Origin: a virus
Virus record (IMG/VR): IMGVR_UViG_3300036829_000172
Coordinates: 62,001-126,000 of that record
Reading direction: 5' to 3' (one strand)
Length of the DNA: 64,000 nucleotides
A program made the position numbers and the translations under genes. Each line of letters begins with the position of its first letter. Position 1 is the first letter of the stretch. Positions 8,470 through 17,326 of this stretch are shown here, one piece after another. Below the pieces are notes generated by a model. It saw only the letters and a list, made by a program, of their open reading frames with translations. It did not search any database and was not told the origin of the DNA.

Positions 8470-9681
8470 GTGCCAGCAGGTGCGTGGGGAGCGGACCCGC
8501 CCGAGATCAACTCGGCGGGGTTCTGGTGCGGGCCAGGTGCGGGCAGTTTCATGGCCGCGTCCGCGGAGTTCGCCACGCTGGCCTCGGCGATCATCGCGAT
8601 GCTCGGCGGGGACCAGGCGGTCGCCGCGGCGCTGGCCTTCGCGTGGCCCGCACCCACCGGCGACCTCGCCGTCCTGGCCAACGTTCCCCACCTGTTATGG
8701 CAAGCCAACGCAGCGATCATGCTCGCCGAACACGCCGCCAAAATCGCCGCGACCGGCCTGGCGTTTGAGACGCTGAAAGCTGCCACCCCCACCCCGGCCG
8801 AAGTGGAAACCAACCAGATTACCCACGGAGTGTTGCAGGCCACCAACTTCCTGGGCATCAACACCCCCGCGATCGTCGCCAACAGGGCGCAATACTTAGG
8901 CGACTACTGGGTGCGATCAGCCAGCAACAAATACGCCTACGGCGCCGCGTCAGCGGCCGGGGTTCAGGCCATCGAACCGCTACCCCCGCCGGTGACGACC
9001 ACGATGCCGATGGGCGGCGACCCCGCGCAAGCCACCAACAATTCGACCAACGCGATGCAGGCGCCGATGCAGATGCTCATGCCGGTGTTCAGTCAGCTAG
9101 GCCAACTCGGTGGGCAGTTCGGGCAACTGGCCGGCGGCGGCGGGCCGCTGTCAAGCATCATGTCGCTACCGCAGCAGGCGCTGCAACCGCTGATGTCGCT
9201 CACATCGTCATCGTCGGGTCTGGGAGCCGTGTCAGACTCCGCAGGAGCGCTCAACGGTGGCGCAAGCTGGGTCGGCGGCGGCGCGTCCGTCGGAGGCCCG
9301 GTATCGGCGAGCCTGGCCACAGGCGGAGGAGTCGGCGGTTTCGGGGGCGCGGGTGCGGCCCTGGCACCGCTGCGCGGACCCGTCTCGTGGCCCTCGGCCA
9401 CGGTGCCCGTCAGCTCGCCGAGTGCACCGCCCACCGCGGCCGCCGCCAGTGCGGCGGCGTCGGCGCCAACCAGCCCGGCAGGCATGGGCATGGGCGGCGG
9501 AGGCGCGATGATGGCCCCGATGGCTGCGCGCGGCGCGACCGAGCAAGAAGACAAGGACGACGCCGATCGGAGCGCCGCGATCCTGGGCTCCATCGCCAAC
9601 TTCTACCGCGAGCCGGTAGCCGTCCCGGTGATCACCGGAGACGCGGGTGCGCTCATCGGAAGGGGGCCGATGGCTGACTAG
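8470..9681 (+). CDS. PPE family protein (PPE68-like)
   Basis: 403 aa, GTG start. The PPE domain occupies ~1-175, with Pro-Pro-Glu near residue 10 (WGADPPEINS) and a FWCGPGAG motif at the helical turn. The C-terminal half is Gly/Ala/Ser/Pro-rich and low complexity, ending in a conserved-looking short tail (EEDKDDADRSAAIL...). It is expected to dimerise with the upstream PE and be recognised by EspG. The gene order PE-PPE-esxB-esxA is that of ESX-1-type loci. Confidence 0.9.
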   Translation: MPAGAWGADPPEINSAGFWCGPGAGSFMAASAEFATLASAIIAMLGGDQAVAAALAFAWPAPTGDLAVLANVPHLLWQANAAIMLAEHAAKIAATGLAFETLKAATPTPAEVETNQITHGVLQATNFLGINTPAIVANRAQYLGDYWVRSASNKYAYGAASAAGVQAIEPLPPPVTTTMPMGGDPAQATNNSTNAMQAPMQMLMPVFSQLGQLGGQFGQLAGGGGPLSSIMSLPQQALQPLMSLTSSSSGLGAVSDSAGALNGGASWVGGGASVGGPVSASLATGGGVGGFGGAGAALAPLRGPVSWPSATVPVSSPSAPPTAAAASAAASAPTSPAGMGMGGGGAMMAPMAARGATEQEDKDDADRSAAILGSIANFYREPVAVPVITGDAGALIGRGPMAD

Positions 9682-9731
9682 CGCGGTCACAACGGAATCG
9701 ATCAACCACTGTTAGTGAAAGGAACACGGTA

Positions 9732-10043
9732 ATGGCTCAAGCCATTCATGGCGCGCTCGACGGCATGGCCGCCGACGCGCAAGGACTGCAAGCGGTCTCC
9801 GACGAGCAGTCCGCACTGATGTCCAGCCTGGCCTCCACGCTGGAAGGACTGGGCGCGACGCTGCAGGGCAGCGCGGGGGTGGCGATGCAGAACGTTGGTG
9901 CGCAGCTGCACCAGCGGGGGCAGATGTCCACCTCGCAGTTCGCCGATCACTCGGCGAAGATGTCCAACAACAGCAACATCCTCAACACGGGCGATGAGGA
10001 CAACGCCCACCTGCTCGCCCAAGTCGCGAACCTGACCTTCTAA
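9732..10043 (+). CDS. esxB: EsxB/CFP-10-like WXG100 protein lacking WXG Trp
   Basis: 103 aa, GAAAGG before the ATG. Length, helical-hairpin character and position fit EsxB. The turn has LQGSAG in place of WxGxAG, and the C-terminal export signal aligns as LNTGDE, with Leu where the YxxxD/E Tyr is expected. Both hallmark aromatics are therefore missing. It should still heterodimerise with the next gene product. See the finding on degenerate Esx signals. Confidence 0.85.
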   Translation: MAQAIHGALDGMAADAQGLQAVSDEQSALMSSLASTLEGLGATLQGSAGVAMQNVGAQLHQRGQMSTSQFADHSAKMSNNSNILNTGDEDNAHLLAQVANLTF

Positions 10044-10087
10044 ACAGCGGTCAGGATCCGGCACGGATTTAAGGAGAGAACAAGCAC

Positions 10088-10372
10088 ATGACGGTTATTC
10101 ATTACGCGACGCCCGCGATCGCGGCGGCGTCCGCCGAAATCAGTGCGGTCGCGGCGCGCACCCAGGAGAACCACCAGCGCTCGCTCAGCATCGTGCAGTC
10201 CAGCGCCGAAAACTTCGGCGGGCAGGCCAGTCAGGCCTTCCAGCAGGCCATAGCGACCGTGAACATGCGGTATCAGCAGGACGAGGAGGCGCTCGGGATG
10301 GCCGCCAGGACACTCGCGCAAGCCAACGACGCCATGACGCAAGCCGATTTTCAAGCGGCGACGCAGTACTAA
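10088..10372 (+). CDS. esxA: EsxA/ESAT-6-like WXG100 protein
   Basis: 94 aa, preceded by AAGGAG. Helix-turn-helix with NFGGQAS at the turn, so Phe replaces the WXG Trp. A YQQDE sequence in helix 2 fits YxxxD/E but lies internally. The protein ends GFN-less in QAATQY. It is the expected partner of the upstream EsxB-like protein and ends this transcript: a hairpin follows at 10386. Confidence 0.88.
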   Translation: MTVIHYATPAIAAASAEISAVAARTQENHQRSLSIVQSSAENFGGQASQAFQQAIATVNMRYQQDEEALGMAARTLAQANDAMTQADFQAATQY

Positions 10373-10385
10373 AGCCCGCCCCAGC

Positions 10386-10429
10386 AAGTAGCCCGTCCGC
10401 CCAAACCCCCCCGGGCGGGCGGGCTACTT
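10386..10429 (+). terminator. Hairpin terminator after esxA
   Basis: A 17-bp stem (10386-10402 with 10413-10429, one G-U pair) separated by a 10-nt AAACCCCCCC loop, 13 bp after the esxA stop. No clear U tract, as is common in mycobacteria. It probably attenuates rather than ends transcription into espG. Confidence 0.65.
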
Positions 10430-10449
10430 CACAAGCAGAAGGAGGAGCC

Positions 10450-10686
10450 GTGAGCTACGTCGTGCGATCTGACATCACGTACCGAACAGGGCAACGCAGC
10501 CTGACCTACTGGACCGGCGGGTGCATTTGGGCTTTGCACCCCTCGGATGCGCTCAAGTTCGGCAGTAGCAATGAGGCAATGGGTGCGCTCGCGACGTATT
10601 ACGCCACGCCGGCGCAGCAGCGCAGCCACCCGCACACCTACAGCGCGGTCGAGTTCGACGAGTTCGAAGGGCTGCGCGATGGCTAA
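10450..10686 (+). CDS. Hypothetical protein before espG
   Basis: 78 aa, GTG start with AGGAGGAG just upstream. Features RTGQRSLTYWTGGCIWALHP and an acidic C-terminus (VEFDEFEGLRDG). No family recognised. It overlaps the espG start by 8 bp, implying coupling. Similar small genes are scattered through this locus. Confidence 0.6.
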   Translation: MSYVVRSDITYRTGQRSLTYWTGGCIWALHPSDALKFGSSNEAMGALATYYATPAQQRSHPHTYSAVEFDEFEGLRDG

Positions 10687-11530
10687 CAGGCCGGCGTTCG
10701 TCCACCGCCCCGCGCCCCCGCACCGCGGACCCGTACCGGTGAGCGCGCTGAACACCACATGCGAAGGTGTCTGGCTTGTGCAGGCGCTGTGCGGCATCGA
10801 GATGCTGCCGTCGAACCTGCTGCTGCGGCCATGGGTAGCCCAATCCGGCCGACCCACAGGGCATCCAGGTGTGCCGGTGCTGCGCGAAGCGGGCGTCCTG
10901 ATCGATGACGAAACAGTTCACCCGACCATCGCGCAATGGGTCGAAACGCTGGCGGCGGCCGACATCGAGCTGTGCGTGTGCGTGCGGCGAGGCGAGGACT
11001 ATCTGCGGACGGTGATCGCGCGGCGCGGCGACACGCACGTCGCGGCGTCGCGATGCGGCGACGACGTGACAATTGAGGAGATCCGCGGCGTCGGCGACGT
11101 CCGCGAGCTGGTGGCCCGGATCCTGCCGATCTGTGGAACGCACGTCGAACCGGCGGGATTCGACCCGATCAGTGTCCGCTCAGACACCTTCATCGACCGG
11201 CTCGCGGAGATGACGCGCGGCACCAAACAACCGTTCGCACGTCTGGGACTCTCAGCCGAACAGCGGCGAATGATAACGCTCGCAACCCACAACCCGGTCA
11301 TGGAAGCATCATTCGCCGTCGTCCTACACGACCGGCGCGGAGCACATGTCGGGCTGGTCAGCGCCTCGATCATCGACACGGAACAAGGCAGGGTGGTGGC
11401 CGGGCCGGCACGGTCACCGGAGGGAACGTGGTTCACCCAGATCGTGCCGGGCACGCCCGCCGCGGCGGCCCGGGCGGTCGCCGCGGTGGTATCAAGCATG
11501 GGTGTGGCATGGCACGAGCATGGACGATGA
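10679..11530 (+). CDS. espG: EspG, PE/PPE-specific chaperone
   Basis: 283 aa from the ATG at 10679, which overlaps the preceding stop. The N-terminal motif CEGVWLVQALCGIEMLPSNL and the later PGVPVLREAGVL and SIIDTEQGRV stretches fit the EspG family. EspG binds the PPE tip of PE-PPE dimers and keeps them soluble until EccC takes over. It is followed by a small overlapping gene. Confidence 0.85.
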   Translation: MANRPAFVHRPAPPHRGPVPVSALNTTCEGVWLVQALCGIEMLPSNLLLRPWVAQSGRPTGHPGVPVLREAGVLIDDETVHPTIAQWVETLAAADIELCVCVRRGEDYLRTVIARRGDTHVAASRCGDDVTIEEIRGVGDVRELVARILPICGTHVEPAGFDPISVRSDTFIDRLAEMTRGTKQPFARLGLSAEQRRMITLATHNPVMEASFAVVLHDRRGAHVGLVSASIIDTEQGRVVAGPARSPEGTWFTQIVPGTPAAAARAVAAVVSSMGVAWHEHGR

Positions 11531-11801
11531 AGCAACTGCTGGCGGGGATCTCCGCCAGCAGGTATGGCGGCAGGTTGGTACGACGCCACAGATGTGGACA
11601 ACGGAGACCGAGGGCGGACGTTGGTATACGGCGAAGATGTGGTGGCCGAGCAAAAAGCGGTCGAGGTGGATGCTGCGTGTGCGCAACGCTAGCGGCGAGG
11701 TCACCTTCGAGTGGGATTGTGGCCACCTCGAAACAGCGAAAGGCTTCGTAGCTGGATGGGAAGCCAGGATCGCAAGCGAGCAGGCTCGGTGTAACGACTG
11801 A
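11520..11801 (+). CDS. Hypothetical Trp-rich small protein
   Basis: 93 aa, overlapping the EspG stop. Contains GGRWYTAKMWWPSKKRSRWM and FEWDCGHLETAKGFVAGWEA, a style typical of small actinophage proteins of unknown role. No function assigned. Translational coupling to espG supports expression. Confidence 0.55.
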   Translation: MDDEATAGGDLRQQVWRQVGTTPQMWTTETEGGRWYTAKMWWPSKKRSRWMLRVRNASGEVTFEWDCGHLETAKGFVAGWEARIASEQARCND

Positions 11802-11828
11802 CGTAGACGCGCGTCATACAATCAATGT

Positions 11829-11856
11829 TCACGAACTGACTGATATGGGTTACGCT
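11829..11856 (+). promoter_or_regulatory. Putative promoter for the espI-eccD block
   Basis: TTCACG (11829-11834), 16-bp spacer, TACGCT (11851-11856), a TANNNT -10, in the 96-bp gap before the espI-like gene. Transcription would start near the alternative GTG at 11859, which favours the ATG at 11898 as the start of translation. Confidence 0.4.
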
Positions 11857-11897
11857 TTGTGCGTGATCCGGCAACGGCAGCGACAGCAAGAGGCGAC

Positions 11898-13073
11898 ATG
11901 GAACCCGAAAACGACCCACACACGATGACCACCGTACGCACCGAGCAGAAAGGCAACGGCCAACCCCAGCATCAGCGGGAGGAACGGACACCCATCCCAC
12001 AGCACCCCGGCTGGGAGGTAGGGGAGACAAGTCGCGTCTACAAGACCGCCCCGGAAGGCGGGCGCGCTGCGCACCCGCTAGCCCAGGAGTTGGCCGCCGC
12101 GCGTTCCGAACTCGCAGCTAAGAATGAGGGGTCGGCGGGCCCGATGCGGGCCCAGATCCGCGAGGCCGAGCTGGTCACGCCGTACCGGCCCCGCCCGACC
12201 ATGGGCTGGCGCAAAGGCCTGTACAGGCGGACACGAATCAACCTCGGGCCCTCACCGAAAGAGCGTGGCTGGAACGATCTGGAGCGGCGCATCAAAACCA
12301 ACCTGCGCGGCACCTACCTGATAGCGGTGATGGGGCAAAAAGGCGGTGTCTCGAAAACCGTCACCACGGTCGGGATCGGCGCCGCGCTAGCGCACTACCG
12401 CACCGACAAAGTTGCCGCGATCGACGCGAACCCCGCCCACGGCAACATGGCCGAACGGATCGACGAACCGACCCAAGGCAGCTGGTGGCATCTGATCAAC
12501 GACCGCAAGCTGGACTCCTACAGCGACTTCCGCTACCACCTGGGTAAGGACTCGACGTCCGGGCTTGAAGTGCTAGCCAGCGATCCCGGCGACAGGGTGC
12601 TGACCGGGGTGGAGCTGACCGAGACGTGGCTCAGGCTGCAGCGACAGTTCCCGGTCAGCCTGGTGGACTGCGGCAACCAGCTCAACGACGACATCACCGC
12701 GGCGATCCTCGAGCTCGCCGACGCGGTGATCGTGGTGTCCACAACCGGCCTGGACGGCGCGCAGGGCGCGCAGGACACCCTGAACTGGCTGCTGAGACAC
12801 AACTATCCCCACCTGGTGCGTTCCGCGGTCGTCGTCGTCAGCAACATCGCCAACGTGAAAGCGTCACACGCTGTGCGGACGCTGCACGAGGATTTCGAGC
12901 GCGCGGTGCGCGCCGTGCACGCCATCCCCTACGATCCGCACCTGCACGAGGCGTCGGCGATCAGAACCGACCGGCTCAAGCCCGCCACACGCCGCGCCTT
13001 CGTCGAGGCGGCTGCGTCGGTGGCCGACGGGTTCGCCGCCGCGTCCGACAAAGACGCCCGGCCACAACAGTGA
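11898..13073 (+). CDS. espI: EspI-like MinD/ParA-family ATPase
   Basis: 391 aa from the ATG at 11898, chosen because AAGAGG lies 5-10 nt upstream; a GTG at 11859 is in frame. A charged, proline-containing N-terminus (~1-135) precedes a MinD-like ATPase with deviant Walker A KGGVSKT (148-154) and motifs AIDANPAHGN and LVDCGNQL. EspI in ESX-1 modulates secretion under low ATP; a plasmid-partition ParA is less likely, since no ParB partner is adjacent and eccD follows with a GTGA overlap. Confidence 0.8.
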   Translation: MEPENDPHTMTTVRTEQKGNGQPQHQREERTPIPQHPGWEVGETSRVYKTAPEGGRAAHPLAQELAAARSELAAKNEGSAGPMRAQIREAELVTPYRPRPTMGWRKGLYRRTRINLGPSPKERGWNDLERRIKTNLRGTYLIAVMGQKGGVSKTVTTVGIGAALAHYRTDKVAAIDANPAHGNMAERIDEPTQGSWWHLINDRKLDSYSDFRYHLGKDSTSGLEVLASDPGDRVLTGVELTETWLRLQRQFPVSLVDCGNQLNDDITAAILELADAVIVVSTTGLDGAQGAQDTLNWLLRHNYPHLVRSAVVVVSNIANVKASHAVRTLHEDFERAVRAVHAIPYDPHLHEASAIRTDRLKPATRRAFVEAAASVADGFAAASDKDARPQQ

Positions 13074-14590
13074 CCGCGCTGGAGGAACGCCCGGTCACCG
13101 AGCGGCCAGGAACCCGGCCGCAGGAGCGGGTACGGCTCGTTGAGCAGCTGCGGGTCGCCGTGATCTTCGAGAGCCGCCAGCACGACCTGGTACTGCCCGC
13201 CGACACCCCGGTCGCGGCGGTGGTCGAATCGGTGCTGCAGGTGCTGAACAGCGGACCGCGGGAACGCGACGACGACGGCTACATCAACCCCGGCGCGGTG
13301 ACGCTCACCCGGGTGAACGGCCAACCATTTGAGCGCGGGCAGAGCCTGGCGGCGCAGTCGGTGAAAGACGGCGATCTGCTCATCCTGCAGGTCGCCGACG
13401 CCGAGGTGACGCTGACACCGGTGATCGAGAACGCCAGCTCAGCCATCGCGAAGATCCTCGCATCGACACGCTCGGAGGTGACCGAGGCGGTGGCGGAGCG
13501 GTTCGCCGCCGTTGCGGCGGCCGTCGCGGTGCTGGCGGCGGTCGGGCTGGCGGTGAGTGCGTGGCGGATGAACCTGGCGGCCGGTAAGGACTGGCAGTGG
13601 TGGCCGGCGGCCGCGCTGGCCACCCTCGCGGTGGTGTTGCTCGCGGGCGGGTCGCTGGTGTGGTGGCGTCGCCGGGAACGGGCGGTGGCTGACGCGTTAT
13701 GGCTGTCCGCACTGATCGCGGCGCCGGCGGCGGCGGTGATCGCCACGCCCGGCAGACCAGGCGCGTGGCACGCGGTGTTCGGCCTGGTCACGATGGGAGT
13801 CCTGGCTGCGGTGTTGTGGCGGCTGACTCCGGCCGCGCGTGGTCTGCTGGCGTGGGTCACCGTCACAGCCGCAGGCTTAGCGCTGCTGGCGCTGATGCGG
13901 GCAGTGTTCGGCACGCAGATGTTTTACCTGTGGGTCGCAGCGCTAGCAGTGGCGCTGATGGTCCTGAAAAAAAGCGAAACCATCGCCGGGCGGATGGCGC
14001 ACGTACCGGTACCACCATTTCCCACCATCACCGGCAAATTCGTGTTCGACGACGCCGACGACATCGCCGCCGAAGCGTTGGCCGCCGCCGAACATCAAGG
14101 CACCCCCAGCGTCGCGGAGTTGACCCGCGCCGCGCACGCCGCCAACACCTATCTGTCGGCGCTGGTAGCAGCGACAGCCGTGTTCTTTACGCTAGGCGCC
14201 TGGGGCGCGTTGGCGATGCCCGGTCACGGCCGGTGGTGGCTGTCCACCGGATACGTGCTGATCATCGCCGCGATCCTGGTGCTCGGTGGGCGGGCGTTCG
14301 CCGACCGGCTGCAGGCCATCATCGTGGTCGCCACCGCGTTAGTGATGACGGCGCTCGTCGTCATCAGGTACGCAGTGTGGTGGCACAGTCCCACAATGTG
14401 CCTAGCCGCGGGCGCAGCGATCCTCACGCTCGGTCTGTTGGGGCTTGTGATCGCCGCGGTCGTACCCCGGCACGTGTTCTCGCCGCTGTTCCGCAAACTG
14501 ATCGAATGGACCGAATACGTCTTGATCGTCCTCGTGCCGCCAGCCGCGGTCTGGCTGCTAAACCTCTACTACCTCGCGAGGAACCGATGA
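13070..14590 (+). CDS. eccD: ESX membrane channel component EccD
   Basis: 506 aa, GTG start overlapping the espI stop. A ubiquitin-like cytosolic domain (~22-118; EQLRVAVIFESRQHDLVLP) is followed by about eleven membrane helices from ~145 to the end. EccD dimers form the hydrophobic vestibule of the ESX inner-membrane complex. Length is typical. Confidence 0.93.
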   Translation: MTALEERPVTERPGTRPQERVRLVEQLRVAVIFESRQHDLVLPADTPVAAVVESVLQVLNSGPRERDDDGYINPGAVTLTRVNGQPFERGQSLAAQSVKDGDLLILQVADAEVTLTPVIENASSAIAKILASTRSEVTEAVAERFAAVAAAVAVLAAVGLAVSAWRMNLAAGKDWQWWPAAALATLAVVLLAGGSLVWWRRRERAVADALWLSALIAAPAAAVIATPGRPGAWHAVFGLVTMGVLAAVLWRLTPAARGLLAWVTVTAAGLALLALMRAVFGTQMFYLWVAALAVALMVLKKSETIAGRMAHVPVPPFPTITGKFVFDDADDIAAEALAAAEHQGTPSVAELTRAAHAANTYLSALVAATAVFFTLGAWGALAMPGHGRWWLSTGYVLIIAAILVLGGRAFADRLQAIIVVATALVMTALVVIRYAVWWHSPTMCLAAGAAILTLGLLGLVIAAVVPRHVFSPLFRKLIEWTEYVLIVLVPPAAVWLLNLYYLARNR

Positions 14591-14805
14591 GTGACAGGCC
14601 GACATCAGAACAGCTCTTGGCGAAGTGGGTTGAGAGGTCTGCTTTAAGTGAGGATCAAGTGCAGTCTGCTGCGTTGGACGTGCTGGATTTCGTCGGGAGC
14701 GTGTTAGAGGCTGGCGGGAAGCTGTACGCCAAGTTGCCTGGCGATAACCATCCGAATCCGTTGGAAGTCGATATCCCTGGTCTGACTACTGAACCGTGGG
14801 AATAG
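14587..14805 (+). CDS. Small acidic hypothetical protein
   Basis: 72 aa, ATGA overlap with the eccD stop. MSDRPTSEQLLAKWVERSA, predicted mostly helical, ending DIPGLTTEPWE. First of four small coupled genes between eccD and mycP. No family recognised. Confidence 0.6.
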   Translation: MSDRPTSEQLLAKWVERSALSEDQVQSAALDVLDFVGSVLEAGGKLYAKLPGDNHPNPLEVDIPGLTTEPWE

Positions 14806-14813
14806 GTGAGGAC

Positions 14814-15011
14814 ATGCTGATTGGTTTCTTCGACCGGTTGTGGCACCAGCACGTCAAGGGCCACTTCATCGTGTTTCACCCGGCGCTGAAGCCCGACGGC
14901 GTCGTCCGTGACGAGCATGGTAGGCGAATGTTCAACGTGTTCGAGCAGGACACATTCCAGCGTCCCGACGCCCACTACGAATGCAACTGCGGGAAGCAGT
15001 GGGACGGATGA
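14814..15011 (+). CDS. Small hypothetical protein with CNC motif
   Basis: 65 aa from ATG 14814, preceded by GGTGAGG. MLIGFFDRLWHQHVKGHFI... and a C-terminal HYECNCGKQW. Phage-type small protein; unknown role. Its stop overlaps the next ATG. Confidence 0.55.
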   Translation: MLIGFFDRLWHQHVKGHFIVFHPALKPDGVVRDEHGRRMFNVFEQDTFQRPDAHYECNCGKQWDG

Positions 15012-15193
15012 CCTGCAAGGTGACCGACGGGCTGGGCGGCAGGTGCACGCCGGAGCACCGACACTGCGCAACATTGGGCGACTGCCCCGATCACATGACC
15101 GCGGTGCTCGAGCTGTACCCGCCGGGTACCACAGTGACCAACATGAGCACCGGCGAGATGTACGTGGACCTAGACAGGCTGGAGAAACGGTGA
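15008..15193 (+). CDS. Small Cys/His-rich hypothetical protein
   Basis: 61 aa, ATGA overlap. Five cysteines/histidines in CTPEHRHCATLGDCPDH suggest metal binding. Stop overlaps the next GTG. Unknown role. Confidence 0.55.
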   Translation: MTCKVTDGLGGRCTPEHRHCATLGDCPDHMTAVLELYPPGTTVTNMSTGEMYVDLDRLEKR

Positions 15194-15540
15194 CGAATAG
15201 GCTGATCTCCGACCCTGCTGGCGCATTGGCTATTGGGGAGTGGACGACGGTGTTGGGTCCAGCCCCAGAGGCCGAGATTCGGTATTTCGTCGGGCGGCGC
15301 CGGTTCTTGAGCGGCGACGAGTCCGGCGGACCCCACGAAGGCCAAGTCTGTATCCGGGGACTGCAAACCGAGCGCGGCTCCACCGAACGCTGGATCACCG
15401 TGGAAGTGCGTCACACCGCCGGAGGTCCGGACGTCCGGATTGACGGAGTCGAACCCGGCCAGGCGCGGGAACTAGGGCGGGCGCTTATCCAGAGCGCCGA
15501 TGAAGCCGAGCGGGACCAGGCTACGGACGACGCCCGATGA
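15190..15540 (+). CDS. Hypothetical protein upstream of mycP
   Basis: 116 aa, GTG start (GTGA overlap). Beta-rich sequence (EIRYFVGRRRFLSGDES; ERWITVEVRH) with a charged C-terminus. No family recognised. Coupled to mycP by an overlap at 15537. Confidence 0.6.
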   Translation: MTNRLISDPAGALAIGEWTTVLGPAPEAEIRYFVGRRRFLSGDESGGPHEGQVCIRGLQTERGSTERWITVEVRHTAGGPDVRIDGVEPGQARELGRALIQSADEAERDQATDDAR

Positions 15541-17036
15541 TCCGATCGTGCGGGACACCGATAGCCGGTAAGCCGGGGGGACAAAACGTGCAGGCAGCGG
15601 CCAAGATTCATGCGATATCCACAACCGTTCCGCCGCTGTCTGTACGGTTAGCCGCTGCGCTTGCCGCCGCGGGCCTGATGATGGCAACCCCACTGACAAG
15701 CGGTGTCGCGGCCGCTGTCACCCCGCCCCAGGTGGATCCGGCAGCTGTTCCACCCGACACCCCACCCGGGCCCGACGAGCCGCTGCGAATGGAGCATACC
15801 TGTGCGGTCACCGGTGTACTTCCCGGCACCGACCTGGGCGCCCCCTCATCGTCGCAAGCCTTCATGGCTCTGCCCGACCTGTGGAAATCGGCGGGCCGCG
15901 GCGCAGGAGTGCCGGTGGCGATCATCGACACCGGGGTTTCACCCTCACCGCGGCTGCCGCACCTACGCGGAGCTGGCGACTACGTCGTCGCCGACGGGGA
16001 TGGGCTCTCCGATTGTGACAGCCACGGCACCATCATCGCGTCGATCATCGGCGGCGCACCGTCCGACGGTGACGGGTTCGCCGGCGTGGCACCTGGCGCC
16101 GAACTCATCTCGATCCGGCAAAGCTCGGAAGCGTTCGTGCCGGAGCATCCGCAGGCGGGTGACCTGCAGACCGACCGGCGGGCAGGAACCGTGTCGTCGC
16201 TGGCACGCGCCGTTGTGCACGCCGCCAACGCAGGCGCCCGCATCATCAACATGTCCGTCGTCGCCTGCGTCCCGACCCTCAAACCGGTCGACCAAACCAC
16301 GCTGGGCGCCGCGCTGCGCTACGCCGCGGTCGACAAAGACGTGGTGATCGTCGCGGCCGCAGGCAACGCCGTCGGCGGGCAGGACTGCGCGCAAAACCCC
16401 GACGTGGACGCGACCAACGCTAAAGACCCGCGGAACTGGACGGGTGTCGTGACGATCTCCACACCCAGCTGGTTCTCCGACTACGTGATGTCGGTGGGCG
16501 CCACCGACGGCGGTGGGCAACCGGCAGCGGACGATCACGGCCGCGAGATCACACTGTTCGGGCCGTGGATCGGTGTCGGTGCGCCCGGTGTATCCGTGGA
16601 GGGGTTCAACGACCGTGGTGACCTGATCAATTCGGCGCTCGACGCGAACGCTGGGCAGCTGAAGCCGATGAATGGGACCAGTTTCTCAGCGGCGTACGTG
16701 TCGGGGCTGGCGGCGTTAATTCGCGCGAAATACCCCGACCTGAGTGCGGCGCAGGTCATCCACCGGATCGAGGTGACCGCGCACTCCCCGGCGCCGGTCG
16801 TCGACAACCGGATCGGGTACGGCACCGTCGACGGGCTGGCGGCCCTCAACGACGACGTCCCGGTGGGGGCGGCGGCACCCGCCGAGCACCTGTCCAGACC
16901 GCTGGCGATACCGCCGCCCCGGCCGCAGCCGGACCGGCGACCGATGCTGGTCGCGGTGATCGGGTCGGCTGTGCTGCTGGCTGGTATGGGCGGGCTGTTC
17001 GGAGCCATCAATCTCACAAGAAGGAGTAAGCGGTGA
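15537..17036 (+). CDS. mycP: Mycosin, membrane-anchored subtilisin-like protease
   Basis: 499 aa. A signal peptide (~34-60, SVRLAAALAAAGLMMATP), then an S8 protease domain with the triad Asp131 (IIDTG), His163 (DSHGT) and Ser382 (NGTSFSAA) and an oxyanion Asn in AAAGNA, then a proline-rich linker and a C-terminal membrane helix (~473-491) with a basic tail. A GTG at 15588 would give a more typical N-terminus. MycP caps and stabilises the ESX complex and can cleave substrates. Order mycP before eccE differs from ESX-1. Confidence 0.94.
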   Translation: MIRSCGTPIAGKPGGQNVQAAAKIHAISTTVPPLSVRLAAALAAAGLMMATPLTSGVAAAVTPPQVDPAAVPPDTPPGPDEPLRMEHTCAVTGVLPGTDLGAPSSSQAFMALPDLWKSAGRGAGVPVAIIDTGVSPSPRLPHLRGAGDYVVADGDGLSDCDSHGTIIASIIGGAPSDGDGFAGVAPGAELISIRQSSEAFVPEHPQAGDLQTDRRAGTVSSLARAVVHAANAGARIINMSVVACVPTLKPVDQTTLGAALRYAAVDKDVVIVAAAGNAVGGQDCAQNPDVDATNAKDPRNWTGVVTISTPSWFSDYVMSVGATDGGGQPAADDHGREITLFGPWIGVGAPGVSVEGFNDRGDLINSALDANAGQLKPMNGTSFSAAYVSGLAALIRAKYPDLSAAQVIHRIEVTAHSPAPVVDNRIGYGTVDGLAALNDDVPVGAAAPAEHLSRPLAIPPPRPQPDRRPMLVAVIGSAVLLAGMGGLFGAINLTRRSKR

Positions 17037-17326
17037 GTTTCTGGTCGGCGTACGCGTTTGACTTCTGGCACGGGTTCGTGAGTGCGGGCGAGGTGCTCGT
17101 GGCGTACTGCGTCACGCGGCGTCTCTGCCGGCCAAGTGCTCGTGTTCCGCGTGTACCGCGTCACGGGACGTCTCACGAGAGCAAAATGACGCAAGAACTG
17201 GTATGCGTGGTGTGCTACGCCGAACCGCATGACGCCTACGACTACTCGAAGATGAGGGACTTTCTAATGGTTGTCGACGGCAACAGGCTGTGTCGCAAGC
17301 ATCGTGCGGGGAGGCTGCCAGCATGA
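17033..17326 (+). CDS. Small Cys-containing hypothetical protein between mycP and eccE
   Basis: 97 aa, GTG start with AGGAG upstream (overlaps mycP by 4 bp). Aromatic N-terminus (SFWSAYAFDFWHGF), a CVVC pair near residue 58 and a late Cys-His (LCRKH), consistent with a zinc ribbon. Overlaps the eccE ATG. Function unknown. Confidence 0.55.
   Translation: MSFWSAYAFDFWHGFVSAGEVLVAYCVTRRLCRPSARVPRVPRHGTSHESKMTQELVCVVCYAEPHDAYDYSKMRDFLMVVDGNRLCRKHRAGRLPA

Noticed and set aside
11898-13073. Plasmid partition ParA
   Set aside because: No ParB or parS-like repeats nearby, and position between espG and eccD fits EspI; kept only as an alternative.
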